Positions 1 to 10,672 of a stretch of 64,000 nt of DNA are shown in pieces. Below the pieces are notes generated by a model. It made no database searches. It saw only the letters and a program-made list of their open reading frames with translations, and was not told where the DNA came from. The position numbers were made by a program, and so were the translations under genes. Within the stretch, counting starts at the first letter, position 1, and each line of letters starts with the position of its first letter. This DNA is from Paenibacillus sp. An7 (lineage in GTDB: Bacteria; Bacillota; Bacilli; Paenibacillales; Paenibacillaceae): the NCBI RefSeq assembly GCF_009870785.1, contig NZ_WTWX01000012.1, forward strand, positions 1 to 64,000, given 5' to 3'.

Positions 1-77
1 CATGAGTTTCACTTGCGTAAAACTCCTCGTTGTTCAGTTTTCAAAGATCAATCTCATCAACAACTTTCGCTGTCAAC
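1..77 (-). promoter_or_regulatory. rRNA operon leader (16S gene lies left of the window)
   Basis: Read on the minus strand, positions 52-26 give the motif GATCTTTGAAAACTGAACAA, the boxA-like antitermination and processing leader usually found ahead of 16S rRNA in Bacillales. It follows two strong promoters pointing out of the left edge. The 16S gene is therefore inferred just outside the window; no rRNA sequence itself is seen. The open frame across 2-277 on the plus strand is not a gene. Confidence 0.7.
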
Positions 78-83
78 TTTTAT

Positions 84-112
84 ATCATATCATGTCCGGT
101 TCAGAGTGTCAA
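84..112 (-). promoter_or_regulatory. rrn promoter, proximal
   Basis: On the minus strand a perfect -35 TTGACA (112-107) is separated by exactly 17 bp from a -10 TATGAT (89-84). Transcription would start near 77 and run into the boxA-like leader. The consensus strength is typical of rRNA promoters. Confidence 0.75.
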
Positions 113-197
113 GCTTTTTTTAGAAGCTTTTCAACTTCATTTATGAAGCTTGTTATTCAGCGTGGTGCTTACTGGCTAACTTCTTGGCCGGAATTAG

Positions 198-226
198 AAT
201 ATACCATGCTGGTAGAAATAATGCAA
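198..226 (-). promoter_or_regulatory. rrn promoter, distal
   Basis: On the minus strand -35 TTGCAT (226-221) and -10 TATATT (203-198) are spaced by 17 bp, 114 bp upstream of the proximal promoter. Tandem promoters are the usual arrangement for Bacillales rRNA operons. Confidence 0.6.
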
Positions 227-277
227 GTCTTTTTTGACGAAAACTTTTATTTCTATTTAGACTTCTTATTAGATTAG

Positions 278-314
278 AAAACCCTGCTTTTATACAACCG
301 AAATGCAGGGTTTT
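278..314 (-). terminator. Terminator after the HD-GYP gene
   Basis: A perfect 10-bp stem, AAAACCCTGC at 278-287 with GCAGGGTTTT at 305-314, ends on the minus strand in a short T run. It separates the HD-GYP transcript from the downstream rRNA promoters. Confidence 0.75.
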
Positions 315-324
315 TCTATCTGAT

Positions 325-1437
325 CTATGTTTGTATTAACTCTTTAATGTATAGCTGCCTTTGCGCTACTAGATTAACAATCGTCCCTTCTACAGACACC
401 ATAGGACGAGTTGGATGATCTCGATCTGTAAAAATGATCTCGCCTATTCTTTCATCACTTAGTCGCACGATTGTTCCATGATGGAACTGTGTTACTCTCC
501 GAATAAAAATTTGTACGATTTTGGGATCAAGTTTTCCAAATGACTCAAGCAAGATCTGTTCTAATACCAAATAAGGTGACTGAGATTCTTTATATGGCTT
601 GTCCAAAGTCATAGCATGAAAGATATCAGCTACAGCTACAATTCTGGCATAAATATGAATTTGTTCACCAACCAGTTTAAGTGGATAGCCAGATCCGTCT
701 ATCTTCTCATGATGTTGCAGTGCAGTTAGTCTTACCCCATCATTAATTGCTTTTACTTGCTTAAGGATATTGTATCCGTATGTTGTGTGTTTACGTACCT
801 CTTCTTCCTCTAAATCAGATAAGAGATTAGGACTTATTATTAGTGATTGATCAATTTTACTATTACCTATGTTGTGCAAAAGACCCGCAAGGGCTACTTG
901 TACCCAATCTTTTGAGGGCAATTTACACCACTGAGCTAATAAGTAGGATGTTAAAGCGGTGAGTACTCCATTGTGAAACATATACTCTTCTTTCTTAATA
1001 GAAGAAGGTACAAAATAAAGAACTTGGTATTTCTTAATATGTAAAATTAAAATTTCTAGTTGGGTACGAAGCTCGAATATCGGAATATCGAATGCTCCTG
1101 CTTCATTAAAAGATTTCTTAATTAGTGTAATCATTTTATCGTATTCTTCATCAAATGATGTGAGTTCAGCTGATCGTACAATTTGTTCGAACTGAGCGTC
1201 TTCTTCCCTCTTCTGTTCCATCTCTTGTTTCTTACTGTTTTGGGGTGGTGAAGGTTTGTTTTGTTTAGTCTGATTACTATCGATATCTACCGTCTGAATG
1301 AGAAAAGCACGCAATATATCTAGATCACGCGGAAGTATTACTTTTCCTTTGGGAAGCAGCAATCCCCCTAAAGGTGTATAAACATCTTTAACTAATTTAG
1401 CTCCTGGTTTTAAATCGATGATCGACATCAACGCCAT
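325..1437 (-). CDS. HD-GYP domain protein with altered HD dyad
   Basis: A 370-residue protein of the HD-GYP family, whose active members hydrolyse cyclic di-GMP. The N-terminal 60 residues are family-typical; residues 55-85 are a polar, Gln/Lys/Glu-rich linker. The HD-GYP core spans about 150-320, with H155, H217, HHEKIDGSGYP at 242-252 and a following ADIFHAM helix. The dyad that is normally HD reads H188-N189 (LLHNIG), so the metal-ligand aspartate is missing. Catalysis may be lost and the protein may act as a c-di-GMP sensor; that is inference. The start is supported by GGAGCGG about 9 nt upstream. It lies between the gyrA terminator and an rRNA operon and has its own terminator. Confidence 0.85.
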   Translation of the reverse strand: MALMSIIDLKPGAKLVKDVYTPLGGLLLPKGKVILPRDLDILRAFLIQTVDIDSNQTKQNKPSPPQNSKKQEMEQKREEDAQFEQIVRSAELTSFDEEYDKMITLIKKSFNEAGAFDIPIFELRTQLEILILHIKKYQVLYFVPSSIKKEEYMFHNGVLTALTSYLLAQWCKLPSKDWVQVALAGLLHNIGNSKIDQSLIISPNLLSDLEEEEVRKHTTYGYNILKQVKAINDGVRLTALQHHEKIDGSGYPLKLVGEQIHIYARIVAVADIFHAMTLDKPYKESQSPYLVLEQILLESFGKLDPKIVQIFIRRVTQFHHGTIVRLSDERIGEIIFTDRDHPTRPMVSVEGTIVNLVAQRQLYIKELIQT

Positions 1438-1558
1438 TTTTACTACCGCTCCGTTCTTATTACTTTAAAATTATAATATTTTTACATTATATACCTTTCC
1501 TATTGGTGTGTATATTGGTAATGCAAAGATGGTTATCGCTCTCACCTTGCTATAAATG

Positions 1559-1593
1559 AAAAAAAGAGCCTCCCATAACAGGAGACTCTTTTC
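1559..1593 (-). terminator. gyrA terminator
   Basis: An 11-bp stem (AAAGAGCCTCC with GGAGACTCTTT, one mismatch) is followed on the minus strand by a T run, directly after the gyrA stop codon. Confidence 0.85.
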
Positions 1594-1602
1594 CAATTAT
1601 TC

Positions 1603-4179
1603 TTATTCGGATTCTTCTTCCGATTCTTCACTGCTCGTATCCATATCCGTTTGATCCGTTACATTCTCTTCTGCATCCGTATCTGTATCAGATATTTCAC
1701 CTGCTCCAGCCATGTTAGCCTCGTTGTCGAATTCACCGTCTTCTTCATCATTCTCTTCAGATTTATCTGTACGACAAACTGTCGCAACAGAATCATGATC
1801 ACGAGTATGAATCAGCTTAACCCCTTGAGTATAACGTCCCATTGTAGAGACACCTTCCATACTCATACGAATCAAAGTACCGCTGGTTGTAATAATCATG
1901 AGATCCTCTTCTGCTTTTACAACTTTGAGGCTCACAACAGGACCATTTTTCTCCGTAACATTGATCGTCTTGATCCCTTTACCGCCGCGGGTCTGAATAC
2001 GATAGTCAGCAACTGGTGTACGCTTACCGTAACCATTAGCCGTAACAATCAGCACTTCCTGATCTGGATCAATGATATCCATACCAATAACCATGTCGTC
2101 AGGATCAAGAGTAATACCCTTCACCCCAGTAGCACTTCTGCCCATGGAGCGAACATCATTTTCAGAGAAATGAATGGACATCCCTTGTGCTGTACCCATA
2201 ATCATTTCTTGTTTTCCATCCGTCAGTCTCACCTCAATAAGCGAATCATCTTCACGAAGATGAATAGCAATAAGGCCACCCTTACGTATGTTTATATAAT
2301 CCTCAAGCGGTGTCTTTTTCACTACCCCTTGCTTCGTAGCAAAGAACAGGTATTTATCGCTCTCGAACTCTTCAACCTCAATAACGGCATTCACCGTTTC
2401 TCCCTGTTCGATCTGAATCAGGTTAATAATTGGAGTTCCTCTTGCTGTACGTCCTAATTCAGGAATCTCATAAGCTTTGAGGCGGTACACTTTCCCCTTG
2501 TCTGTAAAGAACATGAGATAGTTATGGGTGTTTGATACGAAAAGATGTTCAACAAAATCCTGATCCTTCGTATCCATACCAACAACACCGCGTCCTCCCC
2601 GTCTCTGAGATCGGTAAGTCGATACCGGCAATCGTTTGATGTACCCTGTATGGGTAATTGTAACGATCACATCTTCACGAGGAATGAGGTCCTCATCAAG
2701 AATGCTCTCCTCACCAACCGTAATTTCGGTACGACGCTCATCAGCGAACCGATCCTTAATCTCTTGCAGCTCGTCACTGATGATTTGAAGAACAAGATGC
2801 TCATTCGCCAAAATCTCTTTAAACTCCGTGATCTTAGCTAGAAGCTCATTATATTCATTCTCGATCTTCTCGCGTTCCAGTCCAGTGAGTCGTTGCAGAC
2901 GCATATCGAGAATTGCCTGTGCTTGATCATGGCTTAATTCAAAACGATTAATCAAGCTTTCTCTTGCTGCCTCCGTCGTTGCCGAAGCACGAATAAGTGC
3001 AATAATCTCGTCGATATGATCAAGAGCGATCCGTAGACCTTCGAGAATATGCGCACGAGCCTCTGCTTTACGCAAATCAAACTCTGTACGGCGGCGAATA
3101 ACAACAATCTGATGCTGCAAGTAGTGATACAACACTTCGCGCAAATTCAGTATTTTCGGCTCGTTATTTACGATCGCCAGCATGTTGATACCGAAATTAG
3201 ACTGCATGGAAGTATGCTTGTATAAATTGTTCAGTACTACATTCGGATTTACATCACGGCGAAGTTCAATGACAATCCGCATGCCGCTGCGATCTGATTC
3301 ATCTCGAAGATCTGTAATACCTTCGATTCTTTTATCACGAACGAGTTCTGCAATTTTTTCTACAAGCCGTGCTTTATTAACTTGATAAGGAATTTCATGC
3401 ACAATAATTCGTGCTTTATTATTCACTTCTTCAATCGTTGTTTTAGCTCGCATTGTGACAGAACCGCGGCCTGTCTGATAAGCCTGTCTGATACCTGATC
3501 TACCCAAGATATATCCTGCCGTTGGGAAGTCTGGTCCATGAATATAATCCATCAGTTCCAGAGATGTAATCTCTGGATTCTTAATCATTGCTTGTACCCC
3601 ATCAATGACCTCGCCCAAATTATGCGGAGGAATATTGGTAGCCATACCTACGGCTATACCACCTACCCCATTTACCAGAAGATTCGGATATCTGGCTGGA
3701 AGAACGATAGGTTCATGTTCCTCACCGTCATAGTTTGGCTGAAAATCAATGGTATCTTTATTGATATCACGAAGCATCTCCATTGCGATCTTAGAAAGAC
3801 GTGCTTCTGTATAACGCATAGCTGCCGCCATATCTCCATCAATGGAACCGAAGTTACCGTGTCCATCAATGAGCATATAACGCAGCGAGAAGTCTTGAGC
3901 CATCCGCACCATTGTTTCATATACAGCAGAGTCACCATGAGGGTGATACTTACCGATAACCTCACCGACGATCCTTGCAGATTTCTTATAAGGTTTATCC
4001 GGTGCCATGCCGAGCTCTGACATTGCATACAAAATACGTCTGTGAACCGGCTTAAGCCCGTCCCTAACGTCAGGCAAAGCACGGCTGACGATGATACTCA
4101 TCGCATAGTCCATAAAGGACTCACGCATCTCCACGCCTATATCACGGTCTTTAATTTGCGAGTTATTTTGATCCGCCAT
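1603..4179 (-). CDS. gyrA: DNA gyrase subunit A
   Basis: An 858-residue type IIA topoisomerase subunit that cuts and rejoins DNA and, with GyrB, introduces negative supercoils. The active-site tyrosine is Y123 ([10 protein letters not shown]). The quinolone-determining segment reads [12 protein letters not shown] with S84 and E88, the usual sensitive residues. The GyrA box QRRGGRG lies at about residue 520, ahead of the beta-pinwheel C-terminal domain. Residues 807-858 form a strongly acidic tail (24 Asp/Glu in 52, no Lys or Arg), longer than in Bacillus subtilis GyrA as I recall it. The ATG is preceded by GAAGGAGGTCCAGC. Unlike in B. subtilis, gyrB and gyrA are separated by a divergent gene, so each needs its own promoter. 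Confidence 0.98.
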   Translation of the reverse strand: MADQNNSQIKDRDIGVEMRESFMDYAMSIIVSRALPDVRDGLKPVHRRILYAMSELGMAPDKPYKKSARIVGEVIGKYHPHGDSAVYETMVRMAQDFSLRYMLIDGHGNFGSIDGDMAAAMRYTEARLSKIAMEMLRDINKDTIDFQPNYDGEEHEPIVLPARYPNLLVNGVGGIAVGMATNIPPHNLGEVIDGVQAMIKNPEITSLELMDYIHGPDFPTAGYILGRSGIRQAYQTGRGSVTMRAKTTIEEVNNKARIIVHEIPYQVNKARLVEKIAELVRDKRIEGITDLRDESDRSGMRIVIELRRDVNPNVVLNNLYKHTSMQSNFGINMLAIVNNEPKILNLREVLYHYLQHQIVVIRRRTEFDLRKAEARAHILEGLRIALDHIDEIIALIRASATTEAARESLINRFELSHDQAQAILDMRLQRLTGLEREKIENEYNELLAKITEFKEILANEHLVLQIISDELQEIKDRFADERRTEITVGEESILDEDLIPREDVIVTITHTGYIKRLPVSTYRSQRRGGRGVVGMDTKDQDFVEHLFVSNTHNYLMFFTDKGKVYRLKAYEIPELGRTARGTPIINLIQIEQGETVNAVIEVEEFESDKYLFFATKQGVVKKTPLEDYINIRKGGLIAIHLREDDSLIEVRLTDGKQEMIMGTAQGMSIHFSENDVRSMGRSATGVKGITLDPDDMVIGMDIIDPDQEVLIVTANGYGKRTPVADYRIQTRGGKGIKTINVTEKNGPVVSLKVVKAEEDLMIITTSGTLIRMSMEGVSTMGRYTQGVKLIHTRDHDSVATVCRTDKSEENDEEDGEFDNEANMAGAGEISDTDTDAEENVTDQTDMDTSSEESEEESE

Positions 4180-4584
4180 GCTGGACCTCCTTCTAGTCTA
4201 TCAAAACCACATTGTTAAGCTGCCTTACGTTTAATCTTTATATAACTATAGCCTAACACGACTGTAGTACTCCTAAATTGACATCTATCCTATTACATAA
4301 GCCTTTACCAAAAGAGCATTATTAAACCTGCTCTATTTCTATATATCCATGCCGTTCCTAGGGAAGTGCCCTTCCTCTTTCACAGCTAAGGAATACATTG
4401 TATTAATGCAGATGCCACCATTTCCTACAGGATTTCACCTGAGTCCACAGGAATCGCCATATTCCTCTATTATACCACTGTTTTTAGTCCTTGTCCTATG
4501 GATTTACCTCAGTACTCTAACGTGCAAATCAATTTTATGTGGAAGTGGAAATGAATGAAGTGTTCACAGTAGAGGAGGGTTTTT
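4180..4584. other. Divergent intergenic region, gyrA / YheC-D gene
   Basis: A 405-bp AT-rich spacer between divergent genes that must hold promoters for both. On the minus strand TATAGT and TATATAA boxes near 4240-4250 are possible -10 elements for gyrA, but no good -35 is seen. A 69-codon open frame at 4349-4558 has no ribosome site and no recognisable content. I see no RNA gene or repeat. Confidence 0.5.
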
Positions 4585-5406
4585 GTGAGTATACAAAAAG
4601 TTTCGAGTAAGTGGAAAAAGATGAAGATCCTTTTGAAAGATAAATATATAGCCCCCTACAATCCTGAAACTAGAAAATATAGTCTTACTGCATTAGAACA
4701 AATGTGCCAAATCTACCGAACCGTTTATGTTAAGCCAGAACAGGGCACCCATGGAAAAGGGATTATGAGAATTGAACGTACTTCTGAAGCTACAGACCAC
4801 ACAGATGAGCCAAGCAGTAAAGATGTGCCTAATGCACTGTATAAACTTCATTATGTAAAAAAGAAAGAGCTATATTACTCTATCGCTGACCTGCATAAAG
4901 CAATTCTTAAACGAACCAGGGGAAAATCTTATCTTGTCCAAAGGGGAATCCCTCTCCTGAAATATCAGCAGCGTCCTTTTGACTTACGAGTAATGGTCCA
5001 GCGAAATTTGAGCGGAAATTGGGAAGCTACAGGAATAATAGGTAAAGTAGCAGCAAAAGGAAAAATTATAACCAATATCAATGGTGGGGGACGCATCGTA
5101 TCTTTTGAGCAATTAATGATGCCCTATCTCACCAAAGCACAGACGGCAAAATTAAAAAAAGAACTTTTTGTGCTAGGGGTACGAACAGCAAAATGTATGG
5201 AAAAGACCTACCCTCGCATTAAAGAAATAGGACTAGATATTGCTCTTGATGGCCAAATTAAACCATGGATTCTTGAAGTGAATACTTCTCCAGGTCTATA
5301 TGTGTTTGGTTATCTGCCAGATAAAAGCATCTATCGTAAAATTAAAAAATACGCCATTGCCTATGGCAGACTTAAGCCAGCACCCAAATCGAAATCAACA
5401 AAATAG
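4585..5406 (+). CDS. YheC/YheD-family spore coat-associated ATP-grasp protein
   Basis: A 273-residue protein resembling the YheC/YheD endospore coat family, which has an ATP-grasp fold. Seen features are VKPEQGTHGKGI at about residue 50, QRGIPLLKYQQRPFDLRVMVQ in the middle, and the late ILEVNTSPGLYVFG, where E and N are the expected Mg-ATP ligands. It is shorter than full-length YheC/D proteins (about 360-450) and lacks most of their N-terminal region. GTG start with AGAGGAGGG 6 nt upstream. It is divergent from gyrA and convergent with gyrB, sharing a bidirectional terminator. A ligase substrate cannot be inferred. Confidence 0.8.
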   Translation: MSIQKVSSKWKKMKILLKDKYIAPYNPETRKYSLTALEQMCQIYRTVYVKPEQGTHGKGIMRIERTSEATDHTDEPSSKDVPNALYKLHYVKKKELYYSIADLHKAILKRTRGKSYLVQRGIPLLKYQQRPFDLRVMVQRNLSGNWEATGIIGKVAAKGKIITNINGGGRIVSFEQLMMPYLTKAQTAKLKKELFVLGVRTAKCMEKTYPRIKEIGLDIALDGQIKPWILEVNTSPGLYVFGYLPDKSIYRKIKKYAIAYGRLKPAPKSKSTK

Positions 5407-5414
5407 ATATAAAA

Positions 5415-5441
5415 AAGAGGCCAAACTGGCCTCTTCTCTTT
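5415..5441. terminator. Bidirectional terminator between YheC/D gene and gyrB
   Basis: A perfect 9-bp stem, AAGAGGCCA at 5415-5423 and TGGCCTCTT at 5427-5435, has A runs on the left and T runs on the right. It can therefore terminate the convergent transcripts on both strands. Confidence 0.9.
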
Positions 5442-5451
5442 TTATTAGATA

Positions 5452-7371
<1,920 letters not shown>

Positions 7372-7501
7372 CTACTTCTCAAGATTAGAGTGTATCCAAG
7401 TGATGCTGATATGAGTGTATAAAATAAAAAAACTGACTGCGATATAAAAGTACCGCCTCCTTACTAACGGTTAGCAAGGTGACGATACTCGGGAATAACT
7501 T

Positions 7502-7750
7502 TTATATTTCAGATAAAATATTCGCTCTTTTTTTGAGTGTAGCTGAGGATATTGGAGAATAGTAAACTGTACTTTTCGTTACAACAATCGATTTGGCTTC
7601 CTCTTCGCCAATCTGTTCGATATTCTTCTCCTGTTTCGCGTACGTAACATACTGTTTGGAAATCTTTGAAGATTTCTCAATAGAGATATCAAAAATGGCT
7701 ACGAGTTCAGAAGAGCGGATAATTTTGTCACCGCCCAGGTGAATATACAT
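7502..7750 (-). CDS. remB: Extracellular matrix regulator RemB (DUF370)
   Basis: An 82-residue DUF370 protein of the RemA/RemB type, called YaaB in B. subtilis, where it is also found between recF and gyrB. RemB promotes biofilm matrix gene expression in B. subtilis. It begins MYIHLGGDKIIRSSELVAIF, the characteristic start of the family. It is 15 bp downstream of recF in the same direction and probably cotranscribed with it. Position and sequence agree, so the assignment is firm, though its role in this organism is inferred. Confidence 0.9.
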   Translation of the reverse strand: MYIHLGGDKIIRSSELVAIFDISIEKSSKISKQYVTYAKQEKNIEQIGEEEAKSIVVTKSTVYYSPISSATLKKRANILSEI

Positions 7751-7765
7751 TGTCCGATCCTCTCC

Positions 7766-8878
7766 TTAACGTTCCACATGACCAGCGTCAACTTGATAGA
7801 TGTATGCATCCTTCAGTTTGCTGGTATTGAGTGTCTCTATGCCTGTTGCGGTAATAAAGGTCTGCACCTTGCTCTGAAATGTTTCGATGAGCTGGGTCTG
7901 ACGATACGGATCCAGTTCAGAAAGCACATCATCCAGAAGCAAAACAGGATATTCCCCAATTTCTTCCCGGATCAGTTCAATCTCTGCAAGCTTCAGGGAT
8001 AATGCAGTTGTTCGCTGTTGCCCCTGTGAGCCATAGGTTTGTACTTCACGTCCGTTGATGAAGAAGGATAAATCATCCCGGTGTGGTCCGGTAAGGGACA
8101 TCCCTCGCCGAATCTCCTGATCCTTCGTTTGTGATAATTTTATCATAAACCGATCTAATAAGACAGCTTCATCTTCTTCCAAAGGGTCTGCAAAGGAAGG
8201 TACATAGGCAAGTTCAAGCTTTTCCTTCCCCCCTGTGATCCCCTCGTGAATCGTTTCCGCCCACTTTTGCAGCTTCTTTATGAATTGTTTCCTTTTTTTT
8301 ACGATTTTAACACCATGTTCTGCAAGCTGGTCATTCCATACGGTCAGCATCACTTGCTGGGACTCGCCAGCACCATATAATTGCTTGAGCAAATTATTAC
8401 GTTGTACAAGAATTTTCTGATACTGCTGAAGATGATAAATGTATCCCGGTGCAACCTGACCGATCTCCATGTCAAGGAACCGGCGGCGAACCCCCGGTGT
8501 CCCTTTTACAATCTCGAGATCTTCTGGTGCAAACATAACTACATTCAAACTTCCAACAAAGTCACTTAACTTTCGCTGTTCTAGTCCGTTAATCTTTGCT
8601 TTCTTACCTTGTTGGGAAAGAGCAAGTTCAAGCTGAATCTTGCCATATTTTCTATCCACATGTGCACGGATGTTTGCACTGCCAGACTCAAAGCGAATTA
8701 ATTCCTTATCTTTTGATGTACGGTGGCTTTTCGTAAGAGCCAGTGCATATATGGCTTCAACAAGATTTGTCTTCCCTTGCGCGTTTTGTCCAATGATGAG
8801 ATTGACTGGACCAAAAGAGTCCAGTTTCAAGTACTCATAGTTGCGGAATTGTTTTAGTTCGATATCAGTCACAAACAC
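7766..8878 (-). CDS. recF: DNA replication and repair protein RecF
   Basis: A 370-residue SMC-like ATPase that helps load RecA at single-strand gaps. Walker A is GQNAQGKT at 30-37, the signature-type segment is YGSQGQQRTTALSLKLAE, and Walker B with the D-loop is LLLDDVLSELD around 316-322. Length is normal. It lies in the conserved order dnaA-dnaN-yaaA-recF-remB on the minus strand. Confidence 0.97.
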   Translation of the reverse strand: MFVTDIELKQFRNYEYLKLDSFGPVNLIIGQNAQGKTNLVEAIYALALTKSHRTSKDKELIRFESGSANIRAHVDRKYGKIQLELALSQQGKKAKINGLEQRKLSDFVGSLNVVMFAPEDLEIVKGTPGVRRRFLDMEIGQVAPGYIYHLQQYQKILVQRNNLLKQLYGAGESQQVMLTVWNDQLAEHGVKIVKKRKQFIKKLQKWAETIHEGITGGKEKLELAYVPSFADPLEEDEAVLLDRFMIKLSQTKDQEIRRGMSLTGPHRDDLSFFINGREVQTYGSQGQQRTTALSLKLAEIELIREEIGEYPVLLLDDVLSELDPYRQTQLIETFQSKVQTFITATGIETLNTSKLKDAYIYQVDAGHVER

Positions 8879-8944
8879 GCTCTATATCCTCCCTTGCCCC
8901 TCGCCCCTTTGAGGAAGCAGCGGGTGTTCACATCCTACTGCTGC

Positions 8945-9163
8945 CTATGCCTTTGCTTCTACCTCGAATGAGCCTGCCCCTTCAACTTCGATCTGATCTC
9001 CAGGGTAAAGCTTACGACCTCGACGTTCTTCAATTTCACCATTCACTTTGATCGCTTGATCTTGAAGAAGTGCTTTAGCCATACCTCCTGTGGGTACACA
9101 TTCGGACAGCTTAAGAAACTGGTCGAGCTTAATATATTCACTGTGGATAACTATTTTTTTCAC
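8945..9163 (-). CDS. yaaA: S4 domain protein YaaA
   Basis: A 72-residue S4-like RNA-binding protein, conserved between dnaN and recF in Bacillales and linked to ribosome assembly in B. subtilis. The S4 core is seen as LDQFLKLSECVPTGGMAKALL followed by VNGEIEERRGRKLYPGDQIEV. GTG start at 9163, preceded by AGAGGAAG at good spacing. It is 33 bp from the dnaN stop and in the same direction. Confidence 0.92.
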   Translation of the reverse strand: MKKIVIHSEYIKLDQFLKLSECVPTGGMAKALLQDQAIKVNGEIEERRGRKLYPGDQIEVEGAGSFEVEAKA

Positions 9164-9196
9164 GGTAAACTTCCTCTCATGTGCATAACTTTTGCC

Positions 9197-10339
9197 TTAA
9201 TTGGTTGTACGGTAAGGCAAAATAACATAAAGACTATTGCTGTTGTCTATAGGTTTCAGAATAATCGGACTCATAACTCCTGTAAAGGAAATCATCAGTT
9301 CTTCACTTTCAACGACTTTAAGAACATCCAGCATATATTTGGAATTGAAAGAAATTTTCAGAGGTTCCCCTTTAAATTCTTTGAGCTCGAGTTCCTCACG
9401 TACCTTACCAAGTTCAGATGAACTGGACGATATTTCAATATCTCCGCTTTCAAGTGTTTGCATGCGAACAATATTCGTTTTTTCCTCACGAGACAGCAAA
9501 TAAGCCCGGTCAATCGACTCGCTTAGTTTTTTTGTATTCAAAACCAGTTCTGTTTTAAACGTGGTTGGAATAATTCTAGAAGTATCGGGATAAGTTCCAT
9601 CCAGAATACGAGTGTAGAACAATACACGGTCAATTTTGAATAACACTTGATTATCAGCAACGACAATATCAACAAGTGTATTTTGATCAGGTACGATTTT
9701 ACTGAGTTCATTCAGCGTTTTGCCGGAGATGACCACGTTGTGGAATTTAATCTCATCTGCTCCTTCAATGTGAGCGGAGCGTGTAGCAAGACGGTGACGG
9801 TCTGTTGCCACAAATTTGAACTCATTATCAGCAAGACTCCAAAGGACCCCTGTCAAAATAGGTGTCGTTTCGTGTGTAGAAATAGAGAACACCGTTTGTT
9901 TAATCATATTTTTAAGCAAATCTCCAGGGATAGAGACCGTTTGGTTCTCTTCAATGCTTGGCAGCACAGGGAATTCCTCGGGATCAAGGCCGACAAGCTG
10001 AATTTCTGTTGCTCCAGCGGAGATGTAGGTGTTGAAGTTCTCTTTCACTTCCATTTTGACATCTTGTGAAGGAAGCTTCTTAATAATTTCGACAAAAAAC
10101 TTAGCAGGCAAAACAACACTTCCTGCTTGTTCGACAGTAACTACACTTTTTCCATCCTCTTCAAGAGGGATAAAAGACTGAATTGAAATATCAGTATCAC
10201 TTGCCGTAAGTGTAACGCCTTGATAGTTAACGTCAAACTTAATACCGCTTAGGATCGGAATTGTTGTTCTGCTGGAAATGGCTTTAGATACTTGCTGAAT
10301 GGCATCATTCAGATAACTTTTCATTATGCTGATTTTCAT
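9197..10339 (-). CDS. dnaN: DNA polymerase III beta clamp
   Basis: The 380-residue sliding clamp that tethers DNA polymerase III to DNA. The three-repeat clamp fold is indicated by length and conserved segments such as IPILSGIKFDV, ATDRHRLATRSAHI and the C-terminal VILPYRTTN. ATG start with AAGGAGTG upstream. It is separated from dnaA by the origin-core intergenic region, so its promoter probably lies there. Confidence 0.98.
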   Translation of the reverse strand: MKISIMKSYLNDAIQQVSKAISSRTTIPILSGIKFDVNYQGVTLTASDTDISIQSFIPLEEDGKSVVTVEQAGSVVLPAKFFVEIIKKLPSQDVKMEVKENFNTYISAGATEIQLVGLDPEEFPVLPSIEENQTVSIPGDLLKNMIKQTVFSISTHETTPILTGVLWSLADNEFKFVATDRHRLATRSAHIEGADEIKFHNVVISGKTLNELSKIVPDQNTLVDIVVADNQVLFKIDRVLFYTRILDGTYPDTSRIIPTTFKTELVLNTKKLSESIDRAYLLSREEKTNIVRMQTLESGDIEISSSSSELGKVREELELKEFKGEPLKISFNSKYMLDVLKVVESEELMISFTGVMSPIILKPIDNSNSLYVILPYRTTN

Positions 10340-10492
10340 AGTTACACTCCTTGGAAAAATGAATTCTTTTTTGAAGAGAGGTTTGAAGAACTGGAACTTG
10401 CGGTTAAATGATTCAAACTTAAAAATTTGATTATAAAAAAAGCTATACCCGCATAAATTAATTCATCGGTTTTTTTTAAAATAGAGACCTTG

Positions 10493-10540
10493 AAACTAAG
10501 CTTTTTTGCAGTTCAATTGGTTGAGCTGAAAGCTTAGTTT
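10493..10540. repeat. Perfect 12-bp inverted repeat in the dnaA-dnaN spacer
   Basis: AAACTAAGCTTT at 10493-10504 is exactly complementary to AAAGCTTAGTTT at 10529-10540. The enclosed bases also pair partly (CAGTTCAA with TTGAGCTG). It is AT-rich and lacks a following T run, so it is more likely a cruciform or 5'-leader structure than a terminator. It adjoins the DnaA-trio block. Confidence 0.7.
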
Positions 10541-10568
10541 ATTTGGTGTAGTAATCTTTAAAAAAGAG

Positions 10569-10639
10569 TAGTAATAGTAATAGGGGCACTGAATATGTGG
10601 ATAAGTGCCTTAAATGACATAAAATTAAGCCTATCCACA
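10569..10639. promoter_or_regulatory. oriC core: DnaA-trios plus DnaA boxes
   Basis: Plus-strand 10569-10583 reads TAG TAA TAG TAA TAG, five successive DnaA-trio triplets. A G-rich spacer of 12 bases follows, then TGTGGATAA at 10596-10604, a perfect DnaA box on the minus strand. A one-mismatch box, CTATCCACA, is at 10631-10639. Box, GC spacer, trios and AT-rich DNA toward dnaN match the order of the B. subtilis basal unwinding system. Unwinding would be expected over about 10380-10570. Confidence 0.75.
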
Positions 10640-10664
10640 TGTGTACAGATTGTGCATAGGCTTT
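10627..10664 (-). terminator. Hairpin after dnaA overlapping a DnaA box
   Basis: AAGCCTATCCACA at 10627-10639 pairs with TGTGCATAGGCTT at 10652-10664 (13 positions, one C-C mismatch). On the minus strand it directly follows the dnaA stop and runs into TTAATTTTA, so it may act as a terminator. One arm contains the CTATCCACA DnaA-like box. Confidence 0.6.
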
Positions 10665-10672
10665 GTACTTAT

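Noticed and set aside
2..277. 91-codon open frame at the left edge
   Set aside because: It overlaps two rRNA promoters and a boxA leader on the other strand and encodes no recognisable protein.
1651..4082. Long open frames antisense to or in another frame of gyrA (e.g. 1651-2457, 3538-4020, 3672-4082)
   Set aside because: They lie wholly within gyrA, have no ribosome site and no recognisable protein content; they are shadows of a conserved gene.
4349..4558. 69-codon frame between gyrA and the YheC/D gene
   Set aside because: No ribosome site; composition looks like translated spacer.
7440..7500. Hairpin CTTGCTAACC/GTTAGTAAG between remB and gyrB as a terminator
   Set aside because: One mismatch and no following T run on either strand; not convincing.
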